A stretch of DNA of 64,000 bases, from contig NZ_JAANZA010000002.1 in the NCBI RefSeq assembly GCF_012274275.1, positions 682,001 to 746,000 of the forward strand. Direction: 5' to 3'. Below are positions 50,985 to 59,669 of this stretch, in pieces. Numbering within the stretch: the stretch's first letter is position 1; each line of letters begins with the position of its first letter. Origin of the DNA: Cryobacterium sp. BB307. Lineage in GTDB: Bacteria > Actinomycetota > Actinomycetes > Actinomycetales > Microbacteriaceae. The notes beneath the pieces are model-generated. The model ran no database searches, had not been told where the DNA came from, and saw nothing but the letters and a program-made list of their open reading frames with translations. Made by a program: the position numbers and the translations under genes.

Positions 50985-51842
50985 TCAGCGCGACCGGTTC
51001 GCCCGCACGGTCGCAACGATCGACATCGTCACCGCCAGTGCCATCACCACCAGGAAGATCACGACGGCAATCACGTTCACTTGTGGCGGCACTCCGCGCT
51101 TGGCCGCGCCCCAGACGTACATCGGGAAAGTCATCGCGTTGCCCGAGTTGAAGTTCGTGATGATGAAATCGTCCAGCGACAGCGCGAATGCGAGCACCGC
51201 CCCGGCCAAGATGCCGGGTGCCGCCAGCGGCAGGGTGACCCGCCTGAAGGTGCGCCACGGCGTCGCGTAGAGGTCGGCCGCCGCCTCGGTGAGACTCGGA
51301 TCGAGCATCGCCAGCCGCGCCTTCACGACGATGATCACGAAGCTGATGCAGAACATGATGTGGGCAAGCAGGATCGCGACCGGGCCGAGCGGGATCCCGA
51401 CGTTCACATACAGCGTGAGCAGGGACGCCCCGAGCACCACCTCCGGCATGGTCATCGGCAGCAGCACCAGGATGTTGGCCATCCCCTGCCCCCGGAACCT
51501 GAACCGGGTGAGCGCGTAGGCAGCCAGCACGCCGATGATCGTCGCCGCGAGCGCGGCACCCAGCGCGATCTGCAGGCTCAGGGCAACGGAGTCGCACAGG
51601 CCGTACGGGCCGCACATGTTCGTCCAGTTGTCGAGCGTGAACTCGTTGAAGGTGAAGTTGTAGCGGCCAGCTGGCTTGTTCAGCGACATCACGACGATGA
51701 CGGCGATGGGCAGCAGCAGGTACACGGTGGCCAGCGCGCCGATCACACGAATGATGTGGCGGCCGAAGAATGCGGCCGTACGCTCCCGCAGCGGCGAATA
51801 GTTCAGCCGAGCCGAGGACTCCGGAGCCGTCGAGACGCTCAT
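50985..51842 (-). CDS. potC: Spermidine/putrescine ABC permease PotC
   Basis: A 285-residue inner-membrane permease with six helices. The EAA loop that contacts the ATPase reads EAAADLYATPWRTFRRVTLP, and YNFTFNEFTLDNW near the start plus FALSLDDFIITNF are typical of PotC. It forms a heterodimer with PotB. It is the last gene of the potDABC operon, 9 nt after potB. Confidence 0.9.
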   Translation of the reverse strand: MSVSTAPESSARLNYSPLRERTAAFFGRHIIRVIGALATVYLLLPIAVIVVMSLNKPAGRYNFTFNEFTLDNWTNMCGPYGLCDSVALSLQIALGAALAATIIGVLAAYALTRFRFRGQGMANILVLLPMTMPEVVLGASLLTLYVNVGIPLGPVAILLAHIMFCISFVIIVVKARLAMLDPSLTEAAADLYATPWRTFRRVTLPLAAPGILAGAVLAFALSLDDFIITNFNSGNAMTFPMYVWGAAKRGVPPQVNVIAVVIFLVVMALAVTMSIVATVRANRSR

Positions 51843-51851
51843 GACACTCCC

Positions 51852-52715
51852 CTACAAGATTTCGTTTGTGCGCGACCGGCGCATCGAGATGGTGACCAGG
51901 CCGATGATCAGCACGATGAGCGACACCGAAAGAGCGGATGCCATCGGGTAGTCGAGAGCGCGCAGGTACTGGCTCTCGATCACGTTGCCGATCATCTGCG
52001 TGTCCACGCTGCCGAGCAGTTGCGCATTGACGAAGTCGCCGGCAGCCGGAATGAAAACGAGCAGGCATCCCGACACGATCCCGGGCAGCGACAACGGCAG
52101 GGTTACCCGCCGGAACGCACGGAATCCGCTCGCATACAGGTCGGTGGCGGCCTCGATCAGCCTCTTGTCGAGGCGATCCAGGCTCACATAGATCGGCAGG
52201 GTCATGAACGGCAAGAAGTTGTACGTCAAGCCGGCGATGACCGCCGTCGGCGACGCGAGCAGCCACTGATCGGGCGCCAGGATGTGCAGTGACCGCAGCA
52301 CCTCCACCACGATCCCCTGATCGGCGAGGATTGTGGTCCAGGCCAGCGTGCGCACCAGGAAGCTTGCGAACAACGGCGCCACGACCAGCACCAACAGCAG
52401 ATACTTCCAGCGGCCGGCCTTGAAGACGATCATGTAGGCCAGCGGGTAGGCGATAAGCAGCGCACACAGGGTGGCGATCGCCGCGTAGGTGATGGACCGC
52501 AGGAACCACGGCCAATAGGCGCCGACGGCGCTCACGTAGTTGCCCACCTCGAAGGTGAACGCAAAGCCCTCGGAGAACGACCCCGACTGCAGCGACCCCA
52601 TCAGCAGGGTGACCATCGGTGCCAGGAAGAACAGCAGCAACCACACCACCATGGGGGCGAGGAGCAGATACGGCGCGAGAGTTCTGCGCCTTTCGGCGCT
52701 GAGTGCGGACACCAT
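51852..52715 (-). CDS. potB: Spermidine/putrescine ABC permease PotB
   Basis: A 287-residue permease. LAPYLLLAPMVVWLLLFFLAP opens the first helix, the EAA loop reads EAATDLYASGFRAFRRVTLP, and VFIPAAGDFVNAQLLG is the PotB-like block. The start is ATG 52715, 6 nt past the potA stop; a TTG two codons earlier would also do. Downstream of potA and upstream of potC on the same strand. Confidence 0.9.
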   Translation of the reverse strand: MVSALSAERRRTLAPYLLLAPMVVWLLLFFLAPMVTLLMGSLQSGSFSEGFAFTFEVGNYVSAVGAYWPWFLRSITYAAIATLCALLIAYPLAYMIVFKAGRWKYLLLVLVVAPLFASFLVRTLAWTTILADQGIVVEVLRSLHILAPDQWLLASPTAVIAGLTYNFLPFMTLPIYVSLDRLDKRLIEAATDLYASGFRAFRRVTLPLSLPGIVSGCLLVFIPAAGDFVNAQLLGSVDTQMIGNVIESQYLRALDYPMASALSVSLIVLIIGLVTISMRRSRTNEIL

Positions 52716-52721
52716 GACCAA

Positions 52722-53969
52722 CTACGCGCTCGGGCCCTGGTTGGCCGGGGCGGCCGGTCGTTCGGGGTCGATGCTCACGGCGCGCGTGTCGGCTCCGACC
52801 GGGCTGCCCTCGCCGGCGTGGGGATCCTCATTGCCGTCCAACGCGAAAGTGTGATCCCGGTGCCAGCGCAGTTTCACCGGCGTGCCCGGGGCGAGTCGCC
52901 GTGCGGTTGAGTGGTTCTGCACGAACGCCTTCATCGTGTCGTCCATCCCGGTGACGGCCACCACGTACTCGGTGCCGATGCCGATGTAGGAGGAGTCGAG
53001 CACGACGCCTGAGATCTCGTTCTCTGAAGAGTCGGGGGCGCCGTCCTCGACGAGGTGAACCTTCTCCGGCCGGACGCCGACGAAGACCTGAGCGTTCGTG
53101 CTGTGTATCCGATCCCGGGGAATGCGCACCGACTGCCCCGCGACATCCGCGACCACGAAGTCGCCTTCGCTCCCACGCACGTCGGCGTGCAGCAGGTTCG
53201 AGCTGCCGAGGAAGTTCGCCACAAACGCCGTACGCGGCGACTCGTACAGCTCCTCCGGGGCACCCATCTGCTCGATCCGGCCCTTGTTCATGACCGCGAT
53301 CTTGTCGGCCATGGTCATGGCTTCTTCCTGGTCATGGGTGACGTGCAGGAAGGTGAGACCAAGCTCGGCCTGGATCTGCTTGATCTGGTACTGCATCTGA
53401 CGGCGCAGCTTCATGTCCAGCGCGCCCAACGGCTCATCCAGCAGCAGCACCTGCGGCTCGTTCACGATCGCGCGTGCGAGCGCGACGCGCTGCTGTTGGC
53501 CGCCCGACAGCTGCGCCGGCTTGCGATGCGCCATGCTCGCAAGCTCGACCGTTTCGAGAATCCGGTTGACCTTCTCCTTGATGTCCTTCTTGCGCCGCTC
53601 TCGCAGCCCGAACGCCACGTTCTCGAAGACCGTCAGGTGCGGGAACAGGGCGTACGACTGGAACACCGTGTTGACCGGCCGCCGGAACGTCCGCAGCTGA
53701 GCGATATCGGTACCCGACAGCAGGATCTGACCCCCATCGGGTTGTTCCAGGCCGGCCACCATCCGCAGGGTCGTGGTCTTGCCGCATCCGGATGGCCCCA
53801 ACAGGGCGAACAACTCACCGCTCGGAATCGTGAGGTCGAGGTGATCGACCACGGTGTTCTTGCCGTAGCGCTTCACCAGCCCGCGAAGTTGGAGGTCCCC
53901 GTCTCGGGCGGTAGTCGTCCCCCCGACGGTGCTTGCGGTGGCCTCGGTCGTGGTGTCTGTAATGCTCAC
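52722..53969 (-). CDS. potA: Spermidine/putrescine ABC ATPase PotA
   Basis: A 415-residue ATPase. Walker A GPSGCGKTTTLRMVAGLEQP, signature LSGGQQQRVALARA, Walker B LLLDEPLGALD and the switch His in FLHVTHDQEEAM are all present, followed by a TOBE domain (from about residue 300). The acidic C-terminal tail (DPHAGEGSPVGAD) is longer than usual. The ATG overlaps the potD stop (ATGA). Confidence 0.93.
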   Translation of the reverse strand: MSITDTTTEATASTVGGTTTARDGDLQLRGLVKRYGKNTVVDHLDLTIPSGELFALLGPSGCGKTTTLRMVAGLEQPDGGQILLSGTDIAQLRTFRRPVNTVFQSYALFPHLTVFENVAFGLRERRKKDIKEKVNRILETVELASMAHRKPAQLSGGQQQRVALARAIVNEPQVLLLDEPLGALDMKLRRQMQYQIKQIQAELGLTFLHVTHDQEEAMTMADKIAVMNKGRIEQMGAPEELYESPRTAFVANFLGSSNLLHADVRGSEGDFVVADVAGQSVRIPRDRIHSTNAQVFVGVRPEKVHLVEDGAPDSSENEISGVVLDSSYIGIGTEYVVAVTGMDDTMKAFVQNHSTARRLAPGTPVKLRWHRDHTFALDGNEDPHAGEGSPVGADTRAVSIDPERPAAPANQGPSA

Positions 53970-55156
53970 AGACCCAGCGCCTTGTCGAACGCGGACTGGT
54001 ACTTCTGGTTGTCGTCGATGCTGAGCGACATGTAGGTGAACATCTGCTTCATCGACTCGGAGTCGGGGAAGATGAGCTGGTTGTCCGCGAGCTCAGGGTC
54101 GATGTTTGCCATCGCATCCTGTGCACCGGCGACGGGGCAGACCGCGTTGACGTACGCCGCTACCTGCGCGGCGATCTCGGGCTCGAAGTAGAAGTCGATG
54201 AGCTCGTGCGCGCCGTCCGAGTTCGGCGCACCCTCGGGCACCATCATGACGTCTTCCATCAGCACTCCGCCCGATTCGGGGATGAAGAACTTGATGGCGG
54301 GATTGTCCTTGCTCAGCTGCACCACGTCGCCCGCCCATGCGAGACAGGCGCCGAGGTTGCCCTGCGCGAGGTCCGACGCGTAGTCATTGCCGGTGAAGCG
54401 TCGCAGCTGGCCACTGGCACGGGCCGCTTCGATGTCCTCGATGGCTTGGTCGAAGTCGTCGTCGGTGAAGTTGCCCGGGTCGGCTCCGTTGGCGAGCATC
54501 AGCGTGCCCGTGGTCTCACGCAGCTCGGTCAGGAGCGACACCTTGCCCTTGAGGGCGGGGTCGTTCAGCAGCTCGACGACCGATCGGACGTCCTTGCCCG
54601 TGACATCCGTGTTGACCGCGATGCCGACCAGCCAGCCTTGCCAAGGCAAGGAGTACTTGCGAGAAGGATCGAATGCCGGGCTCTCAAACGCCGGCAGCAG
54701 GTTCCTCGAGTTCGGGATCTTGGACTTGTCCAGGGCAGCGGCCCAGTCGAGCGAGATGAACCGGCCGCCCATCCAGTCCGTCGGGCTGACGAGGCTGGCG
54801 GGGATTCCTTGGCCGTTCTGCATGAGCGGCTGCACCTTCGCGAACCACTCGTCGTTGCTGTTGATCTCGGCAAGGTACTCGGTGTGGATCCCGGTGAGCT
54901 CCTTGAACTGCTCGAGGCTCGGGATGGTGCCGTCATCCTCGGTGTCGACCGACAGCGGCCAGTTGGCCCAGATGAGCTCGTCGGTTGCACCATTTCCAGG
55001 CCCGGCGACACTGCCGCCCGGCTTTGTGGTGCAGGCCGCGAGGAGCGATACGCCTCCGGCGATTGCTGCGAACTCCAGCAGCTGTCGGCGGGACATGCCC
55101 CGCATTGCGGGCAACCGTGTGCCCCCCTGATGTGATGCTGATCGGAAGGTACCCAT
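53966..55156 (-). CDS. potD: Polyamine-binding lipoprotein PotD, Tat-exported
   Basis: A 396-residue extracytoplasmic solute-binding protein. The N-terminus has twin arginines in SRRQLLEFAAIAGG (R23-R24) and the lipobox LLAAC (Cys 42), so it is exported folded and lipidated. The mature part has ANWPLSVDTEDDGTIPSLEQ, YSLPWQGWLVGIAVNTD and FIPESGGVLMEDVMMVPEGA, typical of PotD/PotF-type proteins. ATG 55156 is preceded by AAAAGGAAT. It is the first gene of the operon potD-potA-potB-potC. Confidence 0.9.
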   Translation of the reverse strand: MGTFRSASHQGGTRLPAMRGMSRRQLLEFAAIAGGVSLLAACTTKPGGSVAGPGNGATDELIWANWPLSVDTEDDGTIPSLEQFKELTGIHTEYLAEINSNDEWFAKVQPLMQNGQGIPASLVSPTDWMGGRFISLDWAAALDKSKIPNSRNLLPAFESPAFDPSRKYSLPWQGWLVGIAVNTDVTGKDVRSVVELLNDPALKGKVSLLTELRETTGTLMLANGADPGNFTDDDFDQAIEDIEAARASGQLRRFTGNDYASDLAQGNLGACLAWAGDVVQLSKDNPAIKFFIPESGGVLMEDVMMVPEGAPNSDGAHELIDFYFEPEIAAQVAAYVNAVCPVAGAQDAMANIDPELADNQLIFPDSESMKQMFTYMSLSIDDNQKYQSAFDKALGL

Positions 55157-55268
55157 GATTCCTTTTCCACTGCCATAGTGCTGTCGGTCATGCCCCGGCA
55201 GAGTGATGAAAATCCCCCACGCCCGCGGTTGGCTCGATTATGGCCTAGCGGTGCGAGGGAAGGGAAAT

Positions 55269-55286
55269 CGCCCCCTGATGGGGGCG
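55269..55286 (-). promoter_or_regulatory. GC-rich hairpin upstream of potD
   Basis: CGCCCCC-TGAT-GGGGGCG: a perfect 7-bp stem with a tetraloop, 113 nt before the potD ATG. Read on the minus strand it is followed by ATTTCCC. It could be a leader attenuator or an upstream terminator; the potD transcription start is not clear enough to tell. Confidence 0.4.
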
Positions 55287-55534
55287 TGAGCCGCCCCTTC
55301 TCGCGCGGTGGGAGGAACCGGGCTAGTCTCATCACCGGCTGGCGGTGGTACGTCTGGGGCGGTGCGGCCTGGATCGGCCAGGCGCTCCTCTTCGGCAGCC
55401 GGTGGCTTGTGCTCTACGCCGGAATCGCGCTCGGAACCGGTGTAACGGTCGTCGATGCCGAAGTCGGTAGGCGTGCCGGTCCCCTCCCGGTGTGATTGCG
55501 CGCATCCGGCACGACGCGGGGTGAGCAATGCCCG

Positions 55535-55540
55535 TAGGCT
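55535..55540 (+). promoter_or_regulatory. -10 hexamer TAGGCT for the partner-switch operon
   Basis: TAGGCT would start transcription near 55547, about 30 nt before the short leader frame at 55577 and 90 nt before the phosphatase GTG. No clear -35. Confidence 0.45.
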
Positions 55541-55576
55541 GGCGGTGTATCAGCAGCAATGGAGGGGATTGCTACT

Positions 55577-55642
55577 TTGACCACCACGAACGAGCCCGTG
55601 GCCGATGACCTTTCGTTGAGGCCGGCAACGGTGGCGTGGTGA
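55577..55642 (+). CDS. Possible 21-codon leader ORF
   Basis: TTG at 55577 follows GGAGGGG by 9 nt, a better ribosome site than that of the phosphatase. The frame encodes MTTTNEPVADDLSLRPATVAW and stops at 55640-55642, overlapping the phosphatase start (GTGGTGA). It may serve to couple ribosomes into the phosphatase gene, or be a remnant of a longer N-terminus. Weak evidence on length alone. Confidence 0.4.
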   Translation: MTTTNEPVADDLSLRPATVAW

Positions 55643-56937
55643 CGGGGCACGCCGAGCGCACGCGTTCCCCCCTAACAAGGCTGATCGCCAAGAGCTTCGA
55701 GCTCGACTCTCTGCCCACCTTTCTGAAGCAACTCCCCACATTTCTGCTGTACATGGCTGCAGTGATCGGCAGCTTCCTCATCCCAGGATTGATCGTCTCG
55801 AACCTGGCAGCACTCGTCGTTGGGGCGATTCTCATTCTGGGAGTCACCCTCTTCGCAGGAATCGTGACGCTGCGACCAGCGCTTTCCCACCTGGCACTGG
55901 TGGTGCCGGCCGTCGACTTCGTCGCGATCGGCGTGCTCCGCTTCGCCACCGGCGAGACACAGTCGATCTTCGCCTCACTTGTCGTGCTCCCGGTGCTGTG
56001 GGTCAGTTCCATTGCCGGGCGACGCTACGTTGCCTACGCGATCGCGGGAGCGTTCACCTCCGTCATCCTGCCCGTGTTGCTGGGCGTACACGTCGAGGTG
56101 AAGGCCGATGAGATCATCAGGGCGGCTTTCAACCCGGTCGCTTTCGGGGTGGCGGCCTTCGTCGTCAACGAACTGGCGCGACAGGCTCGTCGTCAGGTCA
56201 AGGCGGCGCAATTGAAAGAGCAGGTCAGTGCGACTGAATTGACGCGAGCGGCCGCCGTTCAGCGCGCAATGCTGCCCAAAGACGGATCCTCCCTTGAGGG
56301 CTTCGATGTTGCCGGGGTCTGCGTGCCGTCCAAGAGCGTTGGTGGCGACTTCTTCGACTGGTATCCGGCGGATGGCGGCCTCGCCTTGACGCTGGGTGAC
56401 GTGATGGGCAAGGGGGTCGGTGCCGGCATGATCGCTGCCACTGCCCGCGCTGTGATGCGCAGCGCCGTCGACGACGCCCGACCGACGGTCGCCCTGGAAC
56501 GACTGGCAGCCTGCCTGAACACCGAGCTCAGCGAGGAGGCCGCGTTCGTCACCCTCTTCCATGCAAGGATGACCCCAGACGGCCGCGTCAGGTACGTGGA
56601 TGCAGGGCATGGGCTCACGCTGCATGTGCACGCGGACGGCACTGTAGAAAGGCTGGCCTCGCTGGACTTGCCGGTCGGAGTCGATGATCAGGTGATCTGG
56701 AACGAACGCGAACTCACCCTGAATCCCGGCGACATGCTGCTCAGCTTCAGCGACGGAGTCCTCGATCTGGGCGATGGCACCCTGAGCGCCGTCGACGAGG
56801 TGGCTAAGATCGCGGCGGCATCCGGGTCGGCCACCGAAGTGGCGCATGCCCTATCGACGCGCGCCTCGCGGCGCTCGAACCCCGACGACGTCACGCTGGT
56901 TGCGTTGCACCGCCAGCCCGTTTCCGCCGCCCACTGA
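55636..56937 (+). CDS. Membrane-bound SpoIIE/RsbU-type serine phosphatase
   Basis: A 433-residue PP2C-type phosphatase. Residues 30-180 contain about six hydrophobic segments, an integral-membrane sensor region. A coiled-coil linker follows (ELARQARRQVKAAQLKEQVS, then RAAAVQRAMLPKD), leading to the SpoIIE domain with metal-binding Asp in VGGDFFD (D238) and LGDVMGKG (D255), LSFSDGVLDL and a final NPDDVTLVAL. It should dephosphorylate the STAS protein encoded next. GTG 55636 or 55639 is the start. Confidence 0.9.
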   Translation: MVTGHAERTRSPLTRLIAKSFELDSLPTFLKQLPTFLLYMAAVIGSFLIPGLIVSNLAALVVGAILILGVTLFAGIVTLRPALSHLALVVPAVDFVAIGVLRFATGETQSIFASLVVLPVLWVSSIAGRRYVAYAIAGAFTSVILPVLLGVHVEVKADEIIRAAFNPVAFGVAAFVVNELARQARRQVKAAQLKEQVSATELTRAAAVQRAMLPKDGSSLEGFDVAGVCVPSKSVGGDFFDWYPADGGLALTLGDVMGKGVGAGMIAATARAVMRSAVDDARPTVALERLAACLNTELSEEAAFVTLFHARMTPDGRVRYVDAGHGLTLHVHADGTVERLASLDLPVGVDDQVIWNERELTLNPGDMLLSFSDGVLDLGDGTLSAVDEVAKIAAASGSATEVAHALSTRASRRSNPDDVTLVALHRQPVSAAH

Positions 56938-56966
56938 ACAAACACGCCACACTAGAAGGAACATCG

Positions 56967-57302
56967 ATGGAGATAACAGCACACGACGCCGATGCGGGGT
57001 TCACCATTCTGCGCCTGGTCGGCCGCCTCAACATGGTGACCGCTCGCCAGCTGCGCAGTTCTGTGGCAGAAGCCGTGGCCGAGGGCCGCTCCAGACTTGT
57101 CGTCGATCTGGCACAGACAGAGTCGATGGATTCCTCCGGGCTGGGCGTGCTCATCAACAGCCTGAAAGTCGCACGCCAGGCCGGAGGCGACTTGCGGATC
57201 GCGGCACCCAACGAACAGGTGAAGCTCGTGTTGCAGCTCACCAACATGGAGCGGCTGTTCCACGCGCATCCGAGCGCCGAAGTGGCGTACCAGAATGACT
57301 GA
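56967..57302 (+). CDS. STAS-domain anti-sigma factor antagonist
   Basis: A 111-residue STAS protein. MDSSGLGVLINSL contains the phosphorylated serine, S56 by analogy with Ser58 of SpoIIAA. The rest is a single alpha/beta STAS fold. It would switch between the kinase-like partner and its target depending on phosphorylation. It begins 29 nt after the phosphatase stop with AGAAGGAA upstream and overlaps the ATPase gene by 8 nt. Confidence 0.93.
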   Translation: MEITAHDADAGFTILRLVGRLNMVTARQLRSSVAEAVAEGRSRLVVDLAQTESMDSSGLGVLINSLKVARQAGGDLRIAAPNEQVKLVLQLTNMERLFHAHPSAEVAYQND

Positions 57303-57708
57303 CGCGTTGCGGCGGACGTACGTCCTGGAGTCCCCGCCGGACGACGTGGAGACGGTGCATGATCTGCTCGCCTCGCTTTGGAGTGAGGCGCCTCAGGTGA
57401 CCAATGGCGACCGCATCCGCTTCGAGACGGCGCTGATCGAGTTGGCCGCGAACGTCATGACGTACGCCGTCCCGGGTGGCACGGTCGAGTGCACGCTCCT
57501 CATCGAGGTGACGGATGTCCGGATCATCGCCACGCTCACCGATTCTGGGTACGAGGCGGATATCCCGCTCACCGACGGCAGGATGCCCGGTGAGTTGCAG
57601 GAGGCAGGGAGGGGCCTGCTCCTCATGCGTGCCCTGGTCGACGAGATCGAGTACACGCGCGAGGGAGACCTGAACCGTTGGAGGATCGCCAGGAACCTCG
57701 CCGAATGA
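57295..57708 (+). CDS. RsbW/SpoIIAB-like serine kinase (HATPase_c_2)
   Basis: A 137-residue GHKL ATPase. The N-box is ELAANVM (E49, N53), the G1 box DSGYEAD (D83) and the G2 box GRGLLLMRAL (105 onward), all in the spacing of anti-sigma kinases. It should phosphorylate the STAS protein. No sigma factor gene is adjacent; instead the glycosyltransferase gene follows with an ATGA overlap. Confidence 0.88.
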   Translation: MTDALRRTYVLESPPDDVETVHDLLASLWSEAPQVTNGDRIRFETALIELAANVMTYAVPGGTVECTLLIEVTDVRIIATLTDSGYEADIPLTDGRMPGELQEAGRGLLLMRALVDEIEYTREGDLNRWRIARNLAE

Positions 57709-59669
57709 GGGCGGCACGCATAGGACCTTCGCCCGTACGCCTCGCGGTGATCCGGGTGGTCACCGTGGTTGCAGTCGCGCTCGGCATCAACTACATCGCC
57801 TGGCGGTGGTTGGACTCGCTCAACTGGGAGGCGTGGTGGATCGCCGTTCCCCTGGTGGTTGCAGAGACCTACAGCCTCATCGATGTCTCGCTGTTCGCCA
57901 TGACCGTGTGGAAGGCTCGCGGTCGGCCGGCGCCTCCCCCGCCCCCGGACTCCGCGACAGTCGATGTCTTCATCACCACCTACAACGAACCCATCGAACT
58001 GGTGCTCGACACCGTTCGGGCCGCCCTCGGCATCCGCTACCCGCACTCGACCTGGGTGCTCGACGATGGTGCCCGTCCGGAGCTGGAGGCAGAACTGGAG
58101 CGCCTCGGCGTCGGATACATCACGCGAGGCGACGAATGGCTGGGCAAACCGCGGCACGCCAAGGCCGGCAACCTGAACAACGCCCTCATGGCGACGAGCG
58201 GGGAGTTCATCCTCGTGCTCGATGCGGACCAAGTGCCGAAGTCGGACATCCTCGACAAGGTGCTCGGGTACTTCACCGACGATGCCCTGGCGCTCGTGCA
58301 GACGCCGCAGGTCTTCAGCAACGTGGCGCCCGGAGACCCACTCGGCAGCCAGGCGCCGCTCTTCTACGGGCCCATCCTGCAGGGCAAGGACGGCTGGAAC
58401 GCCGCATTCTTCTGCGGGTCGAACGCGGTGCTGCGCCGCGAAGCGCTGATGCAGCTGGGGGTGGTCGCCTACGTTCGCGAGGTCGACCGGTCGGTCGCCA
58501 CCGCCCTGCGCGCAGCATCCGTGGTGATCGCCAAGGCGAGGCGGCACCCCTCGGCCCGCTCGCGGGCGGTGGCCAGAGCCCTGCGGGCGGTGCAGGCGGC
58601 CGTCGGTGTGGCGCGGAAGGACCTCCGTTCTGGCACCCCGCTGGCTGAGGTGACCTACCAGCTCGAGCAGAAGGTCAACGCGGTGAGCGCCGCAATTGTG
58701 GCGTCGGATTTCGCCTCGGTGAGCGATGACCTGCGGACCATCCGCCGACTTGCCGGCGAAGTCGAGGTGCCGGAGGACGATTTCGACATTGGAGCCGCCA
58801 TTTCGGCGCTGTCATCCCGCGAGCTCTCCCCCATGAACGCGCTCGAGGCTGTGCACTCCGCCCTGCAGTCGATCGCAGTCGACCGGCCGGATGAGGCGCA
58901 GCCCCTGATGCCGCTGGCGACTATTTCCGTGACAGAAGACATGGCGACATCAATGCGCCTGCATCGCATGGGATGGAAGAGCGTCTACCACCACGAAAAG
59001 CTGGCCGATGGGCTTGCCCCGGAAGACCTCGGCACCATGCTCACTCAGCGGTTGCGCTGGGCGCAGGGCACGATGCAGGTGTTCTTGCGCGAGAACCCGC
59101 TGGTGCAGCGCGGGATGTCGCTGGCGCAGCGGCTGATGTACTTCTCCACGATGTGGAGCTACTTGTCCGGCTTCGCTGCCGTGGTTTATTTCGCTGGCCC
59201 AGCCATCTTCCTGCTGTTCGGCGTGCTGCCGGTCAATGCCATCTCGGCCGACTTCGCCATCCGTTTCGTGCCGTTCATGATCGTGAACCAGCTGCTGTTC
59301 CTGTTTGCGGCACGCGGTGTACCGACTTGGCGCGGGCAGCAGTACAGCCTGGCGTTGTTCCCGGTGTGGATCAACGCGTGTTGGACCGCGTTCCGGAATG
59401 TGGTGTTCTCGACCCCGCTCGATTTCGCGGTCACCCCGAAGACGAGGCAGGCTTCCACGCGCCAGTGGTGGCGAATCCGGTGGCAGCTGCTGGTGATGGC
59501 TGTGCTGGTCGTCTCGCTGATTGTCGGCGGTGTCCGGCTGGTGGCAGGTGACGCTGACCTGCTCGGCACGGTGGTCAACGTCGCGTGGGCCGTTTTCGAC
59601 CTGATCGTGTTGAACGTCGTGCTGACCGCGGCCCGGCACCGCGCGCCGGAAACATTCAGCCCTATGTGA
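57705..59669 (+). CDS. Cellulose-synthase-like GT2 glycosyltransferase with helical insertion
   Basis: A 654-residue membrane glycosyltransferase. Two helices precede the catalytic domain, whose motifs are VFITTYNEP, LDDGARPE (D120-D121), LDADQVP (D173-A-D175), TED (410-412) and QRLRW (448-452), then about five helices. The order is that of bacterial cellulose synthase BcsA. Between DAD and TED there are about 235 residues, where BcsA has roughly 100; the extra 140 or so (about 255-400) are mostly helical (ARSRAVARALRAVQAAVGVA, AISALSSRELSP). There is no C-terminal PilZ domain, so c-di-GMP control is not expected. It begins within the kinase stop (ATGA). Confidence 0.9.
   Translation: MRAARIGPSPVRLAVIRVVTVVAVALGINYIAWRWLDSLNWEAWWIAVPLVVAETYSLIDVSLFAMTVWKARGRPAPPPPPDSATVDVFITTYNEPIELVLDTVRAALGIRYPHSTWVLDDGARPELEAELERLGVGYITRGDEWLGKPRHAKAGNLNNALMATSGEFILVLDADQVPKSDILDKVLGYFTDDALALVQTPQVFSNVAPGDPLGSQAPLFYGPILQGKDGWNAAFFCGSNAVLRREALMQLGVVAYVREVDRSVATALRAASVVIAKARRHPSARSRAVARALRAVQAAVGVARKDLRSGTPLAEVTYQLEQKVNAVSAAIVASDFASVSDDLRTIRRLAGEVEVPEDDFDIGAAISALSSRELSPMNALEAVHSALQSIAVDRPDEAQPLMPLATISVTEDMATSMRLHRMGWKSVYHHEKLADGLAPEDLGTMLTQRLRWAQGTMQVFLRENPLVQRGMSLAQRLMYFSTMWSYLSGFAAVVYFAGPAIFLLFGVLPVNAISADFAIRFVPFMIVNQLLFLFAARGVPTWRGQQYSLALFPVWINACWTAFRNVVFSTPLDFAVTPKTRQASTRQWWRIRWQLLVMAVLVVSLIVGGVRLVAGDADLLGTVVNVAWAVFDLIVLNVVLTAARHRAPETFSPM

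Larger units (their letters stand above)
55157..55576. other. Intergenic region between potD and the phosphatase operon
   Basis: About 420 bp without a gene I can support. It holds the potD leader, a GC hairpin at 55269-55286, a TAGTCT hexamer at 55325-55330 and a TAGGCT hexamer at 55535-55540. A short hydrophobic reading frame (SLITGWRWYVWGGAAWIGQ and onward) ends at 55495, but it has no start codon or ribosome site near the hydrophobic part, so it is not called. Confidence 0.5.

Noticed and set aside
50977..52644. 555-codon frame running through potB and potC in another register
   Set aside because: It overlaps two well-recognised permease genes on the same strand and has shadow composition.
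55178..55495. 105-codon frame with a hydrophobic C-terminal half
   Set aside because: No start codon or ribosome site near the hydrophobic part, and its upstream half overlaps the potD leader with low-complexity translation. TAGTCT at 55325 is intriguing but not enough.
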